A stretch of 51,915 nucleotides of DNA from Rhodocyclaceae bacterium UBA2271 (GTDB lineage: Bacteria > Pseudomonadota > Gammaproteobacteria > Burkholderiales > Rhodocyclaceae): positions 32,545-84,459 of the forward strand of contig DDXB01000001.1 in the NCBI GenBank assembly GCA_002347405.1, written 5' to 3'. This document shows, piece by piece, positions 7,838-16,241 of the stretch. Numbering within the stretch: the first letter of the stretch is position 1; each line of letters begins with the position of its first letter. A program made the translations under genes and the position numbers. Below the pieces are notes generated by a model. The model ran no database searches, was not told the origin of the DNA, and worked only from the letters and a program-made list of their open reading frames with translations.

Positions 7838-8842
7838 ATGCGATTTTGGTTTTCTAGACTGTACCTATTCTTGATGATCGTCATGGCAGTACTGGTCGTC
7901 AACGGTTGCGGATACTCCGACGAACTTCATCACCGCCACACCTTGATGAAGTTGCTTTGGCAGGAGCGCTATGCCGAACTGGATCAGGCGATTGCGCAGG
8001 CTTATGTGAAGAAAGAAAAAGGCAAGCTCAGCAGTAATCAGTTGCGCACCCGAATCTGGCAGCTGCAAAACGTCGATCCTGCCTTTGTGCCCAGGTTCAA
8101 CAACTGGGTTGCTCACCAGGACTCATCTCACGCTTATTTGGCCCGCGGCTGGTTCAGACTACAACAAGCCCTCAATATTCGTGGTGATCGCCCCGCAAGC
8201 GAAATTCCACCTGAGAAACATGCCAAAGTGCGCGAACTGATGCAATTGGGTGCTGATGATATGCAGCAGGCCCTAAGCAAGGATACGCGCTGCGCCATGT
8301 GCATCGGCGGGAAAATATTCGCCAACATGCATCTGGGTCTCCAGGATGACGATCTCATCGAAATGGCACTTCTTATCGACCCGACACTGTTTCAGCCAGT
8401 TGATGCCCACTTCGTATCCCTTTATCCGGGGTGGGGTGGCTCAGAGACAGAAATGATGAAATTCATTCATCACATAGGGACGCTAAACGGAACCGAGAAA
8501 ACCGTTCAGCGTCTAAATGCAATGTTCTATGTTCAGCGTGGCTTGGCGAAACATTTCGGTTCCATGGATTATGCCGGAGCGCTCAGTGAATACGAAACTG
8601 CGATTTCACATTCTCCGAACCACTTCGCTTTGGAGGGCGCGGCTAAAATTTATTCGCTACAGGGGGAACACGGCAAAGCCGCCGCCGCGCTGGAAATGAA
8701 TCTTCGCGAAAATGATGAGTGGGACCTCTATACCATCGAAGCGCTTGCCCAGGCCTATTTTGCGCAGGATAGAAATAGCGACGGTAAACGCATGATGAAA
8801 AAACGCGACGAACTGTTGCAACGCTTTCGCAAAGGTGAATAG
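7838..8842 (+). CDS. Lipoprotein with DUF4034-like and TPR-like helical repeats
   Basis: The 334-residue product starts with a hydrophobic signal and lipobox VNGC at about residue 24, so it should be lipid-anchored outside the inner membrane. The middle (ELDQAIAQAY, SHAYLARGWFRLQ, LYPGWGGSETEMMKF) resembles DUF4034 proteins. The last third (YAGALSEYETAISHSPNHFALEGAAKIYSLQGEHGKAAAAL) reads like TPR helices. Base composition is visibly lower in GC than the surroundings: the line starting at 8461 has 27 G/C of 60, whereas flanking housekeeping genes look well above 60 %. This suggests acquisition by transfer. AGGAGG precedes the ATG. The function is unknown; DUF4034 assignment is from memory of motif patterns. 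Confidence 0.75.
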   Translation: MRFWFSRLYLFLMIVMAVLVVNGCGYSDELHHRHTLMKLLWQERYAELDQAIAQAYVKKEKGKLSSNQLRTRIWQLQNVDPAFVPRFNNWVAHQDSSHAYLARGWFRLQQALNIRGDRPASEIPPEKHAKVRELMQLGADDMQQALSKDTRCAMCIGGKIFANMHLGLQDDDLIEMALLIDPTLFQPVDAHFVSLYPGWGGSETEMMKFIHHIGTLNGTEKTVQRLNAMFYVQRGLAKHFGSMDYAGALSEYETAISHSPNHFALEGAAKIYSLQGEHGKAAAALEMNLRENDEWDLYTIEALAQAYFAQDRNSDGKRMMKKRDELLQRFRKGE

Positions 8843-8860
8843 TTTTATGTGAGCCGTAAA

Positions 8861-9133
8861 ATGAAACGGCGACAGCTTTAATGGGCAGTACCGTGCCTGA
8901 GCATCTTACTGACCGGGTGCGAGTTGCTGTTTCAAGCCGGACCGGGGGTCAGTGGCCAAGCCCGCGAGGACTACTTGAGATCCATCAAACCCTACCGCCA
9001 ACATTGGGAAAAGCCGGGCATGACCGTTGAGGGGCGCATTGTGGATTCGAAAGAATGTGGGGGACTCAACGATTCTCTCCAATTCACGCAAATCATAGGG
9101 GCCAGGGTCGAATTGATTTCGCATGGTTGTTGA
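8861..9133 (+). pseudogene. Small lipoprotein gene interrupted by an in-frame stop
   Basis: From ATG 8861 (or in-frame GTG 8849) the frame reads MKRRQL, then TAA at 8879-8881. It continues in the same frame without a shift: WAVPCLSILLTGCELLFQAGP onward to the stop at 9131-9133. With the stop ignored this is a textbook lipoprotein signal: basic n-region, hydrophobic core and lipobox LTGC. About 65 more residues follow, including VEGRIVDSKECGG. A functional start downstream of the TAA would lose the n-region, so the gene is probably inactivated by one substitution. A sequencing error or stop read-through would be the alternatives. It directly follows the DUF4034-like lipoprotein gene. Confidence 0.6.
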
Positions 9134-9145
9134 AAGTCGGCGCTG
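9133..9145 (+). repeat. Interspersed 24-bp motif, copy a (left half only)
   Basis: AAAGTCGGCGCTG matches the first 13 bases of the motif found at six other places in the window; the right half is not conserved here. It begins on the last base of the stop codon of the broken lipoprotein gene. Eight bases downstream lies the 22-base repeat shared with recQ. Confidence 0.6.
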
Positions 9146-9153
9146 CCGAGATG

Positions 9154-9175
9154 AAATGCCCGGGTGACTGTCGGC
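9154..9175 (+). repeat. 22-base direct repeat shared with recQ, copy 1
   Basis: Bases 9154-9175 are identical to 11621-11642 within recQ, starting AAATGCCCGGG and ending TGTCGGC. Weaker similarity continues for about ten bases. Chance identity of this length within 52 kb is very unlikely. Confidence 0.75.
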
Positions 9176-9198
9176 TGGCGCTGCGGTTGAACTTTTAC

Positions 9199-9307
9199 TC
9201 CGTCTTCACCATCACGCGCCTGATCGATGCCGAATCCAGCCTTCGCCGGCCCCTGTTTGAGGTAGTCCCCGGTTTTTTGGCTCGTCTTCGACGATCAGGA
9301 TTTTCAT
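9199..9307 (-). pseudogene. Remnant of an OmpR-type response regulator (receiver N-terminus)
   Basis: On the minus strand ATG 9307 opens MKILIVEDEPK, the hallmark start of CusR/CzcR-type heavy-metal response regulators. After a run of six A (9273-9278 on the plus strand as T) the frame is lost. Removing one A restores TGDYLKQG, then AGFGIDQARDGEDG, which continues the family pattern. Homology stops at about 9199 and the rest of the receiver and the DNA-binding domain are absent. It is therefore both frameshifted and truncated. No sensor kinase gene is present nearby. Confidence 0.7.
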
Positions 9308-9377
9308 CAGCAGCCTCAGTGACCGTGCATGTTAACTCGCGCCATCCCGAATCTGGTGTGCGAAGTGCCGCGTCGGC

Positions 9378-11297
9378 TCAAGGCCACAGCATGATCGACG
9401 CCTTGGACGACGATAGCCGGTGGAAGGTGCCGCTCTGCCGCAGGCTCGCCAGCATGCCCCAGGGGCCGAAGGTGGCACCGACCGCACGCTTTGCCCGATC
9501 GGCGTAGCAGCCGGCGACGGCGGCCGCCCCGTCACGTTCGAAGAGCTCCAGGTTCACGGCCGAGCCGATCAGGGCCAGGTGGGTGAAGGCCTGCGGCATG
9601 TTGCCCAGGAAGCTCTTGCTCTCGATGTCGTACTCCTCGGCGTAGAGGCCGACGTCGTTGGCACAGCCGAGCAGGGTCTCGAACAGTGCCTTCGCCTCTT
9701 CGCCCCGCCCGGCGGCGAGCAGCGCATCAACCCACCAAAAACTGCAGATGAGGAAAGCCCCCTCGTCGCCTTCGACACCATCGTTGGTCGCGTAACGTTT
9801 AAGGAAAGCACCATCGGCCAGTTCCGCTTCGACCCGCTTCAGGGTCGCATCCAGGCTCGCCTTCGTCAGCGGAAAGCCGAGGGCCGGCGCGAGCAGTGTC
9901 GCGGCGTCGGCGCTCGTCGAACCGAAGGACTGCAGCAAGGCACCATCGGCGTCGGTGCCCTGACTCAGGATCCGATCGGCGATCGTGTCCCTGGCCTCCT
10001 CCCAGGCCGGGTTCGGACCGAATAGGCGAAGCGCCCGGTCGAGCGCCACCCAGGACATCATCTTGCCGTGCACATGCTGCTTCGGCTCGTCGCGCATCTC
10101 CCACAACCCGCAGTCTGGCTCCTGCCACTGTTGCAGGGCAACGTCGACGAAGGTGCGCAGCACCCGACGATCCTGCTCGGCGAGCTTGCCGCCCAGTGAC
10201 TCGTAGAGCACGGCGAGGTCGAGCACTTGCCCGTAGACGTCGATCTGCCGCTGGCTGTACGCCGCGTTGCCTCGCCGCACCGGCCGGCTCCGAGCGTAGC
10301 CTTCGAGGTGGTCGAGCGTGACCTCCGGCAGGAAGCGCTCGTACTGGATGCCGTACATGATGCGGATGTCGGGCAGGGTCAAACGGACGCAGCGCGAGAG
10401 GTAGTCGACGTAGCGCTCCGCCTCGCCGCTGTAGCCTAGGCTAGCCAGCGCGTAGAGGGCGAAGCACGAATCACGCAGCCATGAGTAGCGATAATCCCAG
10501 TTGCGCGTGCCGCCGATCTCTTCGGGCAGCGAGGTGGTCAGCGCGGCCACGATGGCACCGGTAGTGGCGAAGGTCATCAATTTCAAGCTCAGCGCACTGC
10601 GCTCGACGGCAGCCTGATACGGCCCGCGATAGCGGTTGTAGGCGGACCATTCGAGCCAGAACGCGCGTGTCGTCGCTTCCATCTGGTCGAGCAGGCTCAC
10701 GGGCGATTCGCTGATCGTGTAGCGGACGGCGAGTATCAGATCGAGGCGCTCGTCGGCCAGCAGCCGGATGGTGGCGGTGACCTTGTCGCCACCCGCCACT
10801 GTCAGTGGGTGGCTGCAAAACAGCGTCGGCACGCCTTCCCCGCCGATACCACCATCCTTGGCAAACAACTTGACTGGAACGGCGGCAAAGGCGATAGACG
10901 GCTGGTAGAGCAGATCGAGACTAACCTCGCCCTCGACAACGCGCACCCGGCGCGCCAGCCAGCCGGGAACGACGAGGTTGACGTAATCGTGCGGGCCGTT
11001 ACCGAGCCGCCGCCCGACCGGCATGAAATCGAGCAGTTCGACCACGCCCGTCGTGGTGCTTAGCCGGGTGACGAGGATGTTGGTGCCTTTCAGATAGTGG
11101 CGCTCCTGCGCGACGACTCCTTGTGGAGTCAGGCGCAAGGTGCCGCCCCTGCCCTGATCGAGCAGGCAGCAGAAGACCGGATCCTGGTCGTGCCTCTCCA
11201 GGCAGCACCAATCGATGTCGCCGTTGGCGGCGACCAAGGCGTGGCCGTGGCAATCGCCGATCACGGCGTAGTCGCGGAGTGGCTTGTCGGTATCCAT
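9378..11297 (-). CDS. Glycoside hydrolase family 15 protein (glucoamylase/trehalase-like)
   Basis: The 639-residue protein has the N-terminal beta-sandwich seen in bacterial GH15 enzymes (RDYAVIGDCHGHALVAANGDIDWCCL). An (alpha/alpha)6 catalytic barrel follows, with the diagnostic GTRNWDYRYSWLRDSCF near residue 260 and LWEMRDEPKQHVHGKMMSWVALDRA further on. Family members hydrolyse alpha-glucosidic links in starch oligomers, isomaltose or trehalose; the substrate here cannot be told. No signal peptide is visible, so it should be cytoplasmic. ATG 11297 is preferred to ATG 11309 because AAGAGA lies just upstream of it. The gene stands alone: pseudogenes lie downstream and a REP-like hairpin separates it from recQ. 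Confidence 0.92.
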   Translation of the reverse strand: MDTDKPLRDYAVIGDCHGHALVAANGDIDWCCLERHDQDPVFCCLLDQGRGGTLRLTPQGVVAQERHYLKGTNILVTRLSTTTGVVELLDFMPVGRRLGNGPHDYVNLVVPGWLARRVRVVEGEVSLDLLYQPSIAFAAVPVKLFAKDGGIGGEGVPTLFCSHPLTVAGGDKVTATIRLLADERLDLILAVRYTISESPVSLLDQMEATTRAFWLEWSAYNRYRGPYQAAVERSALSLKLMTFATTGAIVAALTTSLPEEIGGTRNWDYRYSWLRDSCFALYALASLGYSGEAERYVDYLSRCVRLTLPDIRIMYGIQYERFLPEVTLDHLEGYARSRPVRRGNAAYSQRQIDVYGQVLDLAVLYESLGGKLAEQDRRVLRTFVDVALQQWQEPDCGLWEMRDEPKQHVHGKMMSWVALDRALRLFGPNPAWEEARDTIADRILSQGTDADGALLQSFGSTSADAATLLAPALGFPLTKASLDATLKRVEAELADGAFLKRYATNDGVEGDEGAFLICSFWWVDALLAAGRGEEAKALFETLLGCANDVGLYAEEYDIESKSFLGNMPQAFTHLALIGSAVNLELFERDGAAAVAGCYADRAKRAVGATFGPWGMLASLRQSGTFHRLSSSKASIMLWP

Positions 11298-11320
11298 TTT
11301 CTCTTGCATTTTTAAGTTGC

Positions 11321-11390
11321 GTCACACCGGCGTAGGCGGGTGTCCAAGTTGTTGATTATCCTGGATTCCGGCTTTCGCCGGAATGACGAA
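11321..11390. repeat. REP-like palindromic element between recQ and the GH15 gene
   Basis: A perfect stem ATTCCGGC/GCCGGAAT (11365-11372 and 11377-11384) with a TTTC loop is preceded by a second, weaker inverted pair around CACACCGGCGTAGGCGGGTGT (11325-11345). Both halves match the very common bacterial REP type built around GTCATTCCGGC. It may act as a transcription or RNA stability element. It does not resemble the two other repeat families of the window. Confidence 0.7.
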
Positions 11391-11411
11391 TCTGGCGTTA
11401 AGCAGTTTTCC

Positions 11412-13226
11412 CTAGACTGGAATCGTCGCTATTAAATCGAGCAGCGCCGCGCCATAGCGTTCGGCCTTGGCCTGGCCGATGCCGGGGACGTCGAGCAGTT
11501 CGTCCTGATTCGTCGGCTGACGGGCGGCGAGTTCGTGCAGCGTCTTGTCGTGGAGGATGACGTAGGCGGGGACGCCTTGCGCTTTGGCTTCTGCGGCGCG
11601 CCAGGTGCGCAGGGCCTCGAAAATGCCCGGGTGACTGTCGGCAGGCACTGCTGTTGATGTCTTGCGCCGTCCCGCCAGCGCCGACTTTTGCCGACGGGAG
11701 ATCTGGCGGCGCAGCTGCAAAACCGTTTCGCCCTTCAGCACGGGACGCGCAGCATCGGTCAGCCTGAGGCCGCCGTAGGCTTCAGCATCGGCGTGCAGCA
11801 GGCCGCCGGCCAGCAACTGGCGGAATACCGAACGCCAGCCGGCCTCGTCGGTATCGGCGCCGACGCCGAAGGTCGGCAGGGCGTCGTGGCCAAGTTGTTG
11901 CATGCGCTCGGTTTGTTTGCCGCGCAGCAGGTCGATCAGGTGTCCCGCACCGAAGCGCTGGCCGGTGCGCAGGATGGCGGACATGGCCTTTTGCGCTGCC
12001 AGGGTGCCGTCCCACAACTCCGGCGGTTCGAGGCAGGTATCGCAGTTGCCGCAGCGCTCGACCCGGCTTTCGGCAAAGTAGGCCAGCATACGTGTGCGCC
12101 GGCAGTCGGCGGTTTCGCACCAGGCCAGCAGGGCGTCGAGTTTGCCGCGTTCGATGCGCTTCTGTTCCTCGCCGGCTTCCGACGCGTCGATGCGCAGGCG
12201 ATGGATCATCACGTCATTGAGGCCGTAGGTCATCCAGGCGTCGGCCGGCTCACCGTCGCGTCCGGCGCGGCCGGTTTCCTGATAGTAGGCTTCGAGGCTT
12301 TTCGGCAAATCGAGATGGACGACAAAACGCACGTCGGGCTTGTCGATGCCCATGCCGAAGGCAATCGTGGCGACGATGACGATGGCGTCCTCGCGCAGGA
12401 AGCGCTGCTGATTGCGGGTGCGCCTGGCCGTATCGAGGCCGGCGTGGTAGGGCAGGGCGGTGATGCCCTGCGTGCTCAGCCAGGCGGCGGTTTCATCCAC
12501 TTTCTTGCGCGACAGGCAATAGACGATGCCGGCTTCGCTGGCGTGCGTGGCGAGGAAGTCGAGCAACTGGCGGCGGGGATTGTTGCGTTCGACGACGCTG
12601 TAGCGGATGTTCGGCCGGTCGAAACTGGAAACGAAGATGCGGGCGTTGTTGAGGCCGAGGCGGGCAAGGATCTCGCGCCGCGTCAGCGCGTCGGCAGTGG
12701 CGGTCAGCGCGATGCGCGGCACGGCGGGATAGCGTTCGTGCAGGACCGACAGCTGGATGTATTCGGGACGGAAGTCATGGCCCCACTGCGAGACGCAATG
12801 GGCTTCGTCGATGGCGAACAGGACGATGTTGCCGGCGGCGTCGAGGCGGTCAAGCAGGGCGAGAAAGCGTTCGGTGAGCAGGCGTTCCGGCGCGACGTAG
12901 ATCAGGTCGAGTTCACCCGTCAGCAGTTTTCTTTCCGTGTCGCTGGCGGTGGCGTAATCCAGTGAGGAATTGAGAAAAGCGGCACGCACGCCGGCCTGGC
13001 GCAGCGCATCGACCTGATCCTGCATGAGGGCAATGAGCGGCGAGACCACCACGCCGACCCCCGGCCGCAGCAGGGGCGGGATCTGGTAGCACAGCGACTT
13101 GCCGCCGCCGGTGGGCATCAGCACCAGCGCGTCGCCGCCACAGCTCAGGTGTTCAATGATCTCGGCCTGCGGGCCGCGAAAAGCCGGGTAACCAAAGACC
13201 TGACGCAGCGTTTCAAGTGCGGTCAT
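11412..13226 (-). CDS. recQ: ATP-dependent DNA helicase RecQ
   Basis: RecQ unwinds DNA 3' to 5' in recombination and fork repair. The 604-residue protein has Walker A TGGGKS at 39-44, DEAH at 139-142 followed by the RecQ-specific CVSQWGHDFRPEY, and helicase motif VI QETGRAGRDG. A Zn-binding region has CETADC and ERCGNCDTC, then RQC and a C-terminal HRDC domain (about 525-604). The linker before HRDC contains SRRQKSALAGRRK and ADSHPGI. These are encoded by a copy of the 24-bp motif (11665-11689) and by the 22-base repeat (11621-11642), both kept in frame. The ATG overlaps the ycaO stop (ATGA), so translation is coupled. Confidence 0.97.
   Translation of the reverse strand: MTALETLRQVFGYPAFRGPQAEIIEHLSCGGDALVLMPTGGGKSLCYQIPPLLRPGVGVVVSPLIALMQDQVDALRQAGVRAAFLNSSLDYATASDTERKLLTGELDLIYVAPERLLTERFLALLDRLDAAGNIVLFAIDEAHCVSQWGHDFRPEYIQLSVLHERYPAVPRIALTATADALTRREILARLGLNNARIFVSSFDRPNIRYSVVERNNPRRQLLDFLATHASEAGIVYCLSRKKVDETAAWLSTQGITALPYHAGLDTARRTRNQQRFLREDAIVIVATIAFGMGIDKPDVRFVVHLDLPKSLEAYYQETGRAGRDGEPADAWMTYGLNDVMIHRLRIDASEAGEEQKRIERGKLDALLAWCETADCRRTRMLAYFAESRVERCGNCDTCLEPPELWDGTLAAQKAMSAILRTGQRFGAGHLIDLLRGKQTERMQQLGHDALPTFGVGADTDEAGWRSVFRQLLAGGLLHADAEAYGGLRLTDAARPVLKGETVLQLRRQISRRQKSALAGRRKTSTAVPADSHPGIFEALRTWRAAEAKAQGVPAYVILHDKTLHELAARQPTNQDELLDVPGIGQAKAERYGAALLDLIATIPV
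11621..11642 (+). repeat. 22-base direct repeat, copy 2 (inside recQ)
   Basis: Identical over 22 bases to 9154-9175. On the coding strand it encodes ADSHPGIF at the junction between the linker and the HRDC domain of RecQ. Confidence 0.75.
11665..11689 (-). repeat. Interspersed 24-bp motif, copy b (inside recQ)
   Basis: On the minus strand it reads AAAAGTCGGCGCTGG, then CGGG, then ACGGCG, a full match to the consensus. It is in frame in the recQ linker between the RQC and HRDC domains, a region where length variation is tolerated. Confidence 0.8.
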
Positions 13227-14980
13227 GGCGCGGCGCGGGGATGAACCTTGTCGTAGGCGGCCAGAAGTTGCTGATGCATGGCGCAGCCCTTGAGGGCTAG
13301 GCCGGGTGCGGCTACCGCGAAAAAACGCTGTTCGCCATCAAGCAGCGCTTCCGCCTGTTCGACCACGGCGGCGCCATGGAGCTGGCGCAAGGCGAGGTCG
13401 CAGGCGGTGGAGCGGTCCGCGTCGTCAAGCCGGATCAGGCTGTCGACGCAGCGATAGATGCCGCGGCGGTCCGGGTTGATCTGCTCGAAATGCAGAATCC
13501 ATTCGAGTCCTTCGCGAATGCCGGATTCGTCGCCGCAGGCCAGCGCCAGCAGGGTTTTCAGTTCGCCGACGCGCAGGTCTTCCCACAGCGTGCCGGCATC
13601 GGCTGCCAGGCCGATGAGGGCGCTGACCAGTCGCTGGTCGTCGATGCCGCTGTCGTTGAGGGTATCGAGCAGGTCGGCGCAGGCATCGTCGTCCAGATCG
13701 GGCAGGGTCAGGATGGCGGTGCGCAGGCGGTTGCCCGCGCTGCTGTTTTCCCATTCGAGGTCATCGACCGGATAGACCTCGGACATGCCCGGCACAATAA
13801 TGCGACAAGCATAGACGCCGAGTTGCTCGAAATCGGCGATGTGGATATCGTGCCCCATGGCATGGATGCGCTCCACCAGCCAGTTGAAATCGTGGTCGGT
13901 GGCGGCATCCGGGGTGCTGAAATTCCAGTCGCTGAACGCGAAGTCGGGGGTGTTGCCGAGGAAGTTCCAGTGGATGATGCCGCTCGAGTCGACGAAGTGG
14001 ATTTCGAGGTTCGGCGCACTGGCCACCTCTTCCAGATCGAAGCCCGGCTCGGGAAAACCGCCCAGGGCCTCGAGCGCGCGACCCTGCAGCAGTTCGGTCA
14101 GTGCGCGTTCGAGGGCGACATCGAAGCGCGGATGGGCGCCGAAACTGGCGTAACAGCCCTGGTCGTAAGGGTTGAGCAGGGTGACGTTGAGCACCGGATA
14201 GGCGCCGCCCAGCGAGGCGTCCTTGACCAGGATGCCGAAGCCGGCGGCCTCAAGCTCGGCGATACCGGCGGCAATGCGCGGATAGCGGGCGATGACGTGC
14301 TCCGGTACGTCCGGCAGGCACAGGCCTTCAGCGATGACGCGGAATTTGATGTGACGCTCGAAAATCTCAGAGAGCGCCTGGGTACGTGCCTCGGCTGACG
14401 TGTTGCCAGCCGCCATGCCGTTGCTGACATACAGGTTGCCGATGATGTTGACCGGAAACCAGATGGTTGCGCCGTCGCGCTGGCGCACATAGGGCAGGGC
14501 GCAGATGCCGCGGTCGGCATTGCCGGAATTCAGCTCGACCAGCGTTTCGGCGTCGATGCTGTGTTCCGGGTTGTAGAAGTCCTGCAACTCCGGCGACAGC
14601 AGTCCGGCGGGCCAGGAGCCGTCCTCCGGCAGCGCAAACCACTGCTCGTTGGGGTAATGCACGAAGTCGCGCCGGGAGATTTCGTCGCCCAGGTAATAGT
14701 GCGTCCAGAAATAATGGCAGGCGAGGCGCTCGAAGAATTCGCCCAGCGCACTGGCCAGCGCCGCCAGTTTCGTGGCGCCCTTGCCGTTGGTAAACAGCAG
14801 CGGACAGTCGCGGTCGCGCACATGCACCGACCAGATGCCGGCGACGGGATTGAGCCAGGAGCATTCCTCGACATGAAAGCCGAATTGCGCCAGGCGGTGC
14901 TGCATGGTGGCGATCGAGGTTTCGAGCGAGGCATCCTTGCCTGTGATGAAAGTTTCTTGGTGCATGGTTATCTGCCGCAT
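13223..14980 (-). CDS. ycaO: YcaO-domain protein, RimO accessory-type
   Basis: The 585-residue product aligns by eye with E. coli YcaO (about 586 residues) along its whole length. Shared blocks include FTNGKGATKLAALASALGEFFERL, NSGNADRGICALP, VSNGMAAGNTSAEA, SFGAHPRFDVALERALTELLQGR and the late VYACRIIVPGMSEVYP. YcaO folds bind ATP through conserved Glu/Arg residues such as those in ALERALTELLQGR. E. coli YcaO supports RimO-dependent beta-methylthiolation of ribosomal protein S12, its exact reaction being unsettled. A C-terminal TPR-like part follows the YcaO domain. The start may be 14980 or 14965 (MHQETF); neither has a clear ribosome site. It is coupled to recQ by an ATGA overlap. Confidence 0.95.
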   Translation of the reverse strand: MRQITMHQETFITGKDASLETSIATMQHRLAQFGFHVEECSWLNPVAGIWSVHVRDRDCPLLFTNGKGATKLAALASALGEFFERLACHYFWTHYYLGDEISRRDFVHYPNEQWFALPEDGSWPAGLLSPELQDFYNPEHSIDAETLVELNSGNADRGICALPYVRQRDGATIWFPVNIIGNLYVSNGMAAGNTSAEARTQALSEIFERHIKFRVIAEGLCLPDVPEHVIARYPRIAAGIAELEAAGFGILVKDASLGGAYPVLNVTLLNPYDQGCYASFGAHPRFDVALERALTELLQGRALEALGGFPEPGFDLEEVASAPNLEIHFVDSSGIIHWNFLGNTPDFAFSDWNFSTPDAATDHDFNWLVERIHAMGHDIHIADFEQLGVYACRIIVPGMSEVYPVDDLEWENSSAGNRLRTAILTLPDLDDDACADLLDTLNDSGIDDQRLVSALIGLAADAGTLWEDLRVGELKTLLALACGDESGIREGLEWILHFEQINPDRRGIYRCVDSLIRLDDADRSTACDLALRQLHGAAVVEQAEALLDGEQRFFAVAAPGLALKGCAMHQQLLAAYDKVHPRAAP

Positions 14981-15038
14981 TGCGGTGGAAGAAAAAAAGC
15001 GGGGCGCGGATTATATAGAGGCTTGCCGCATAACAGCC

Positions 15039-16139
15039 TCAGCCGAGCCAGCGGCGCCGCCAGAAGATCGCGCCCAGTGTCGCCGCCACGCCGACCATCA
15101 GGCCGATGGCGAAGAGAAAGCCGGCAGGATTGTCCAGCAGTGGCATGACGTGGAAATTCATGCCGAAGATGCCGGAGATCAGCGTCGCCGGCATGAAGAT
15201 GATGGCCACCACGGTGAGCGCGCGAACTTCCTGATTGACGCGGTTGCTGATGGAGGACAGGTAGATGTCGAGCATGCCGGCAATCAGGTCGCGGATGGCT
15301 TCGAGCGATTCGATCAGATGCACCGTGTGGTCGTAGATGTCGCGCAGGTAAAGCTGGGTTTCCGCGGTAAAGAAGCGGCTATCGTTGCGCAGCAGGGTGT
15401 TGATGACTTCGCGAAGCGGCCAGATGGCGCGCCGCAAGGTCAGCGTTTCGCCCTTGAGTTGGTGCAGGGTGTGCAGCAGCGCCGCGTCGGGCCTGGCGAT
15501 CAGCCCTTCTTCAAGTTCCTCGCTGCGCTCGCCGATCTGCTCCAGAACGACGAAGTAGCGGTCGACGAGGGTGTCGAGCAGGGCATAGGCCAGATAGTCG
15601 ACACCGAGCTGGCGGATGCGTCCCTTGTCCTGGCGCAACCACTCGCGCACCGGATCGAAGCTGCCGGTCGGCCGCTCCTGGAAGGTCAGCACGAAGTCTT
15701 TGCCGATCACGAAACTGACCTGCTCCGAGGTCGCGCTCAGGGTTGCCGCGTCGTAATTGAAGAAGCGTGCGACGAGGAACAGGTAATCGCCGTAATCCTC
15801 GATCTTCGGCCGCTGGTCGGTGTTGAGGATGTCTTCGAGCACCAGTGGGTGCAGATTGAAGCGCCGCCCGATTTCGCGCATCACCTCCGGCTCATGCAGG
15901 CCATACACGTTGAGCCAGAGCTTGGGCCCGGTCGGCAGGCAAGCCTGGCAGGCAGCCAGGCTGTCGAAACGGGTTTCTGTCAGACCTTCCGCGCCATATT
16001 CGATCAGACCGATCGCGGCATGAGGAATCTTGCGCTCGCCCAGATGCACCAGCGTACCGGCCGGCAGGCCAGTCTTGCCGGAACGCTTGGGGCGCGACGC
16101 TTTATTTCGGATGTTTTTGGGTGGGGTTCGGTTGGACAC
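15039..16139 (-). CDS. corA: CorA-type magnesium/cobalt channel
   Basis: The 366-residue protein has the large cytoplasmic N-terminal domain and two C-terminal membrane helices of CorA. The signature GMN sits at the end of the first helix (GIFGMNFHVMP), followed by an acidic-poor loop and a final helix ending in basic residues (WRRRW). It forms pentameric Mg2+/Co2+ channels in the inner membrane. The N-terminus is extended by a Lys/Arg-rich stretch (about 20 residues, RNKASRPKRSGK). It lies 58 bases upstream of ycaO on the same strand and is divergent from the SseB-like gene. No M-box riboswitch was recognised in the short leader. Confidence 0.95.
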   Translation of the reverse strand: MSNRTPPKNIRNKASRPKRSGKTGLPAGTLVHLGERKIPHAAIGLIEYGAEGLTETRFDSLAACQACLPTGPKLWLNVYGLHEPEVMREIGRRFNLHPLVLEDILNTDQRPKIEDYGDYLFLVARFFNYDAATLSATSEQVSFVIGKDFVLTFQERPTGSFDPVREWLRQDKGRIRQLGVDYLAYALLDTLVDRYFVVLEQIGERSEELEEGLIARPDAALLHTLHQLKGETLTLRRAIWPLREVINTLLRNDSRFFTAETQLYLRDIYDHTVHLIESLEAIRDLIAGMLDIYLSSISNRVNQEVRALTVVAIIFMPATLISGIFGMNFHVMPLLDNPAGFLFAIGLMVGVAATLGAIFWRRRWLG

Positions 16140-16241
16140 AGCGGTGATTGTCGGCTGAAGAGTATTTCAAGATGAGCTGCATTGAATCTAGCACAGGTCG
16201 TACCCATCTATTTAATTCAAAACACCATTCAGGATAAAACC

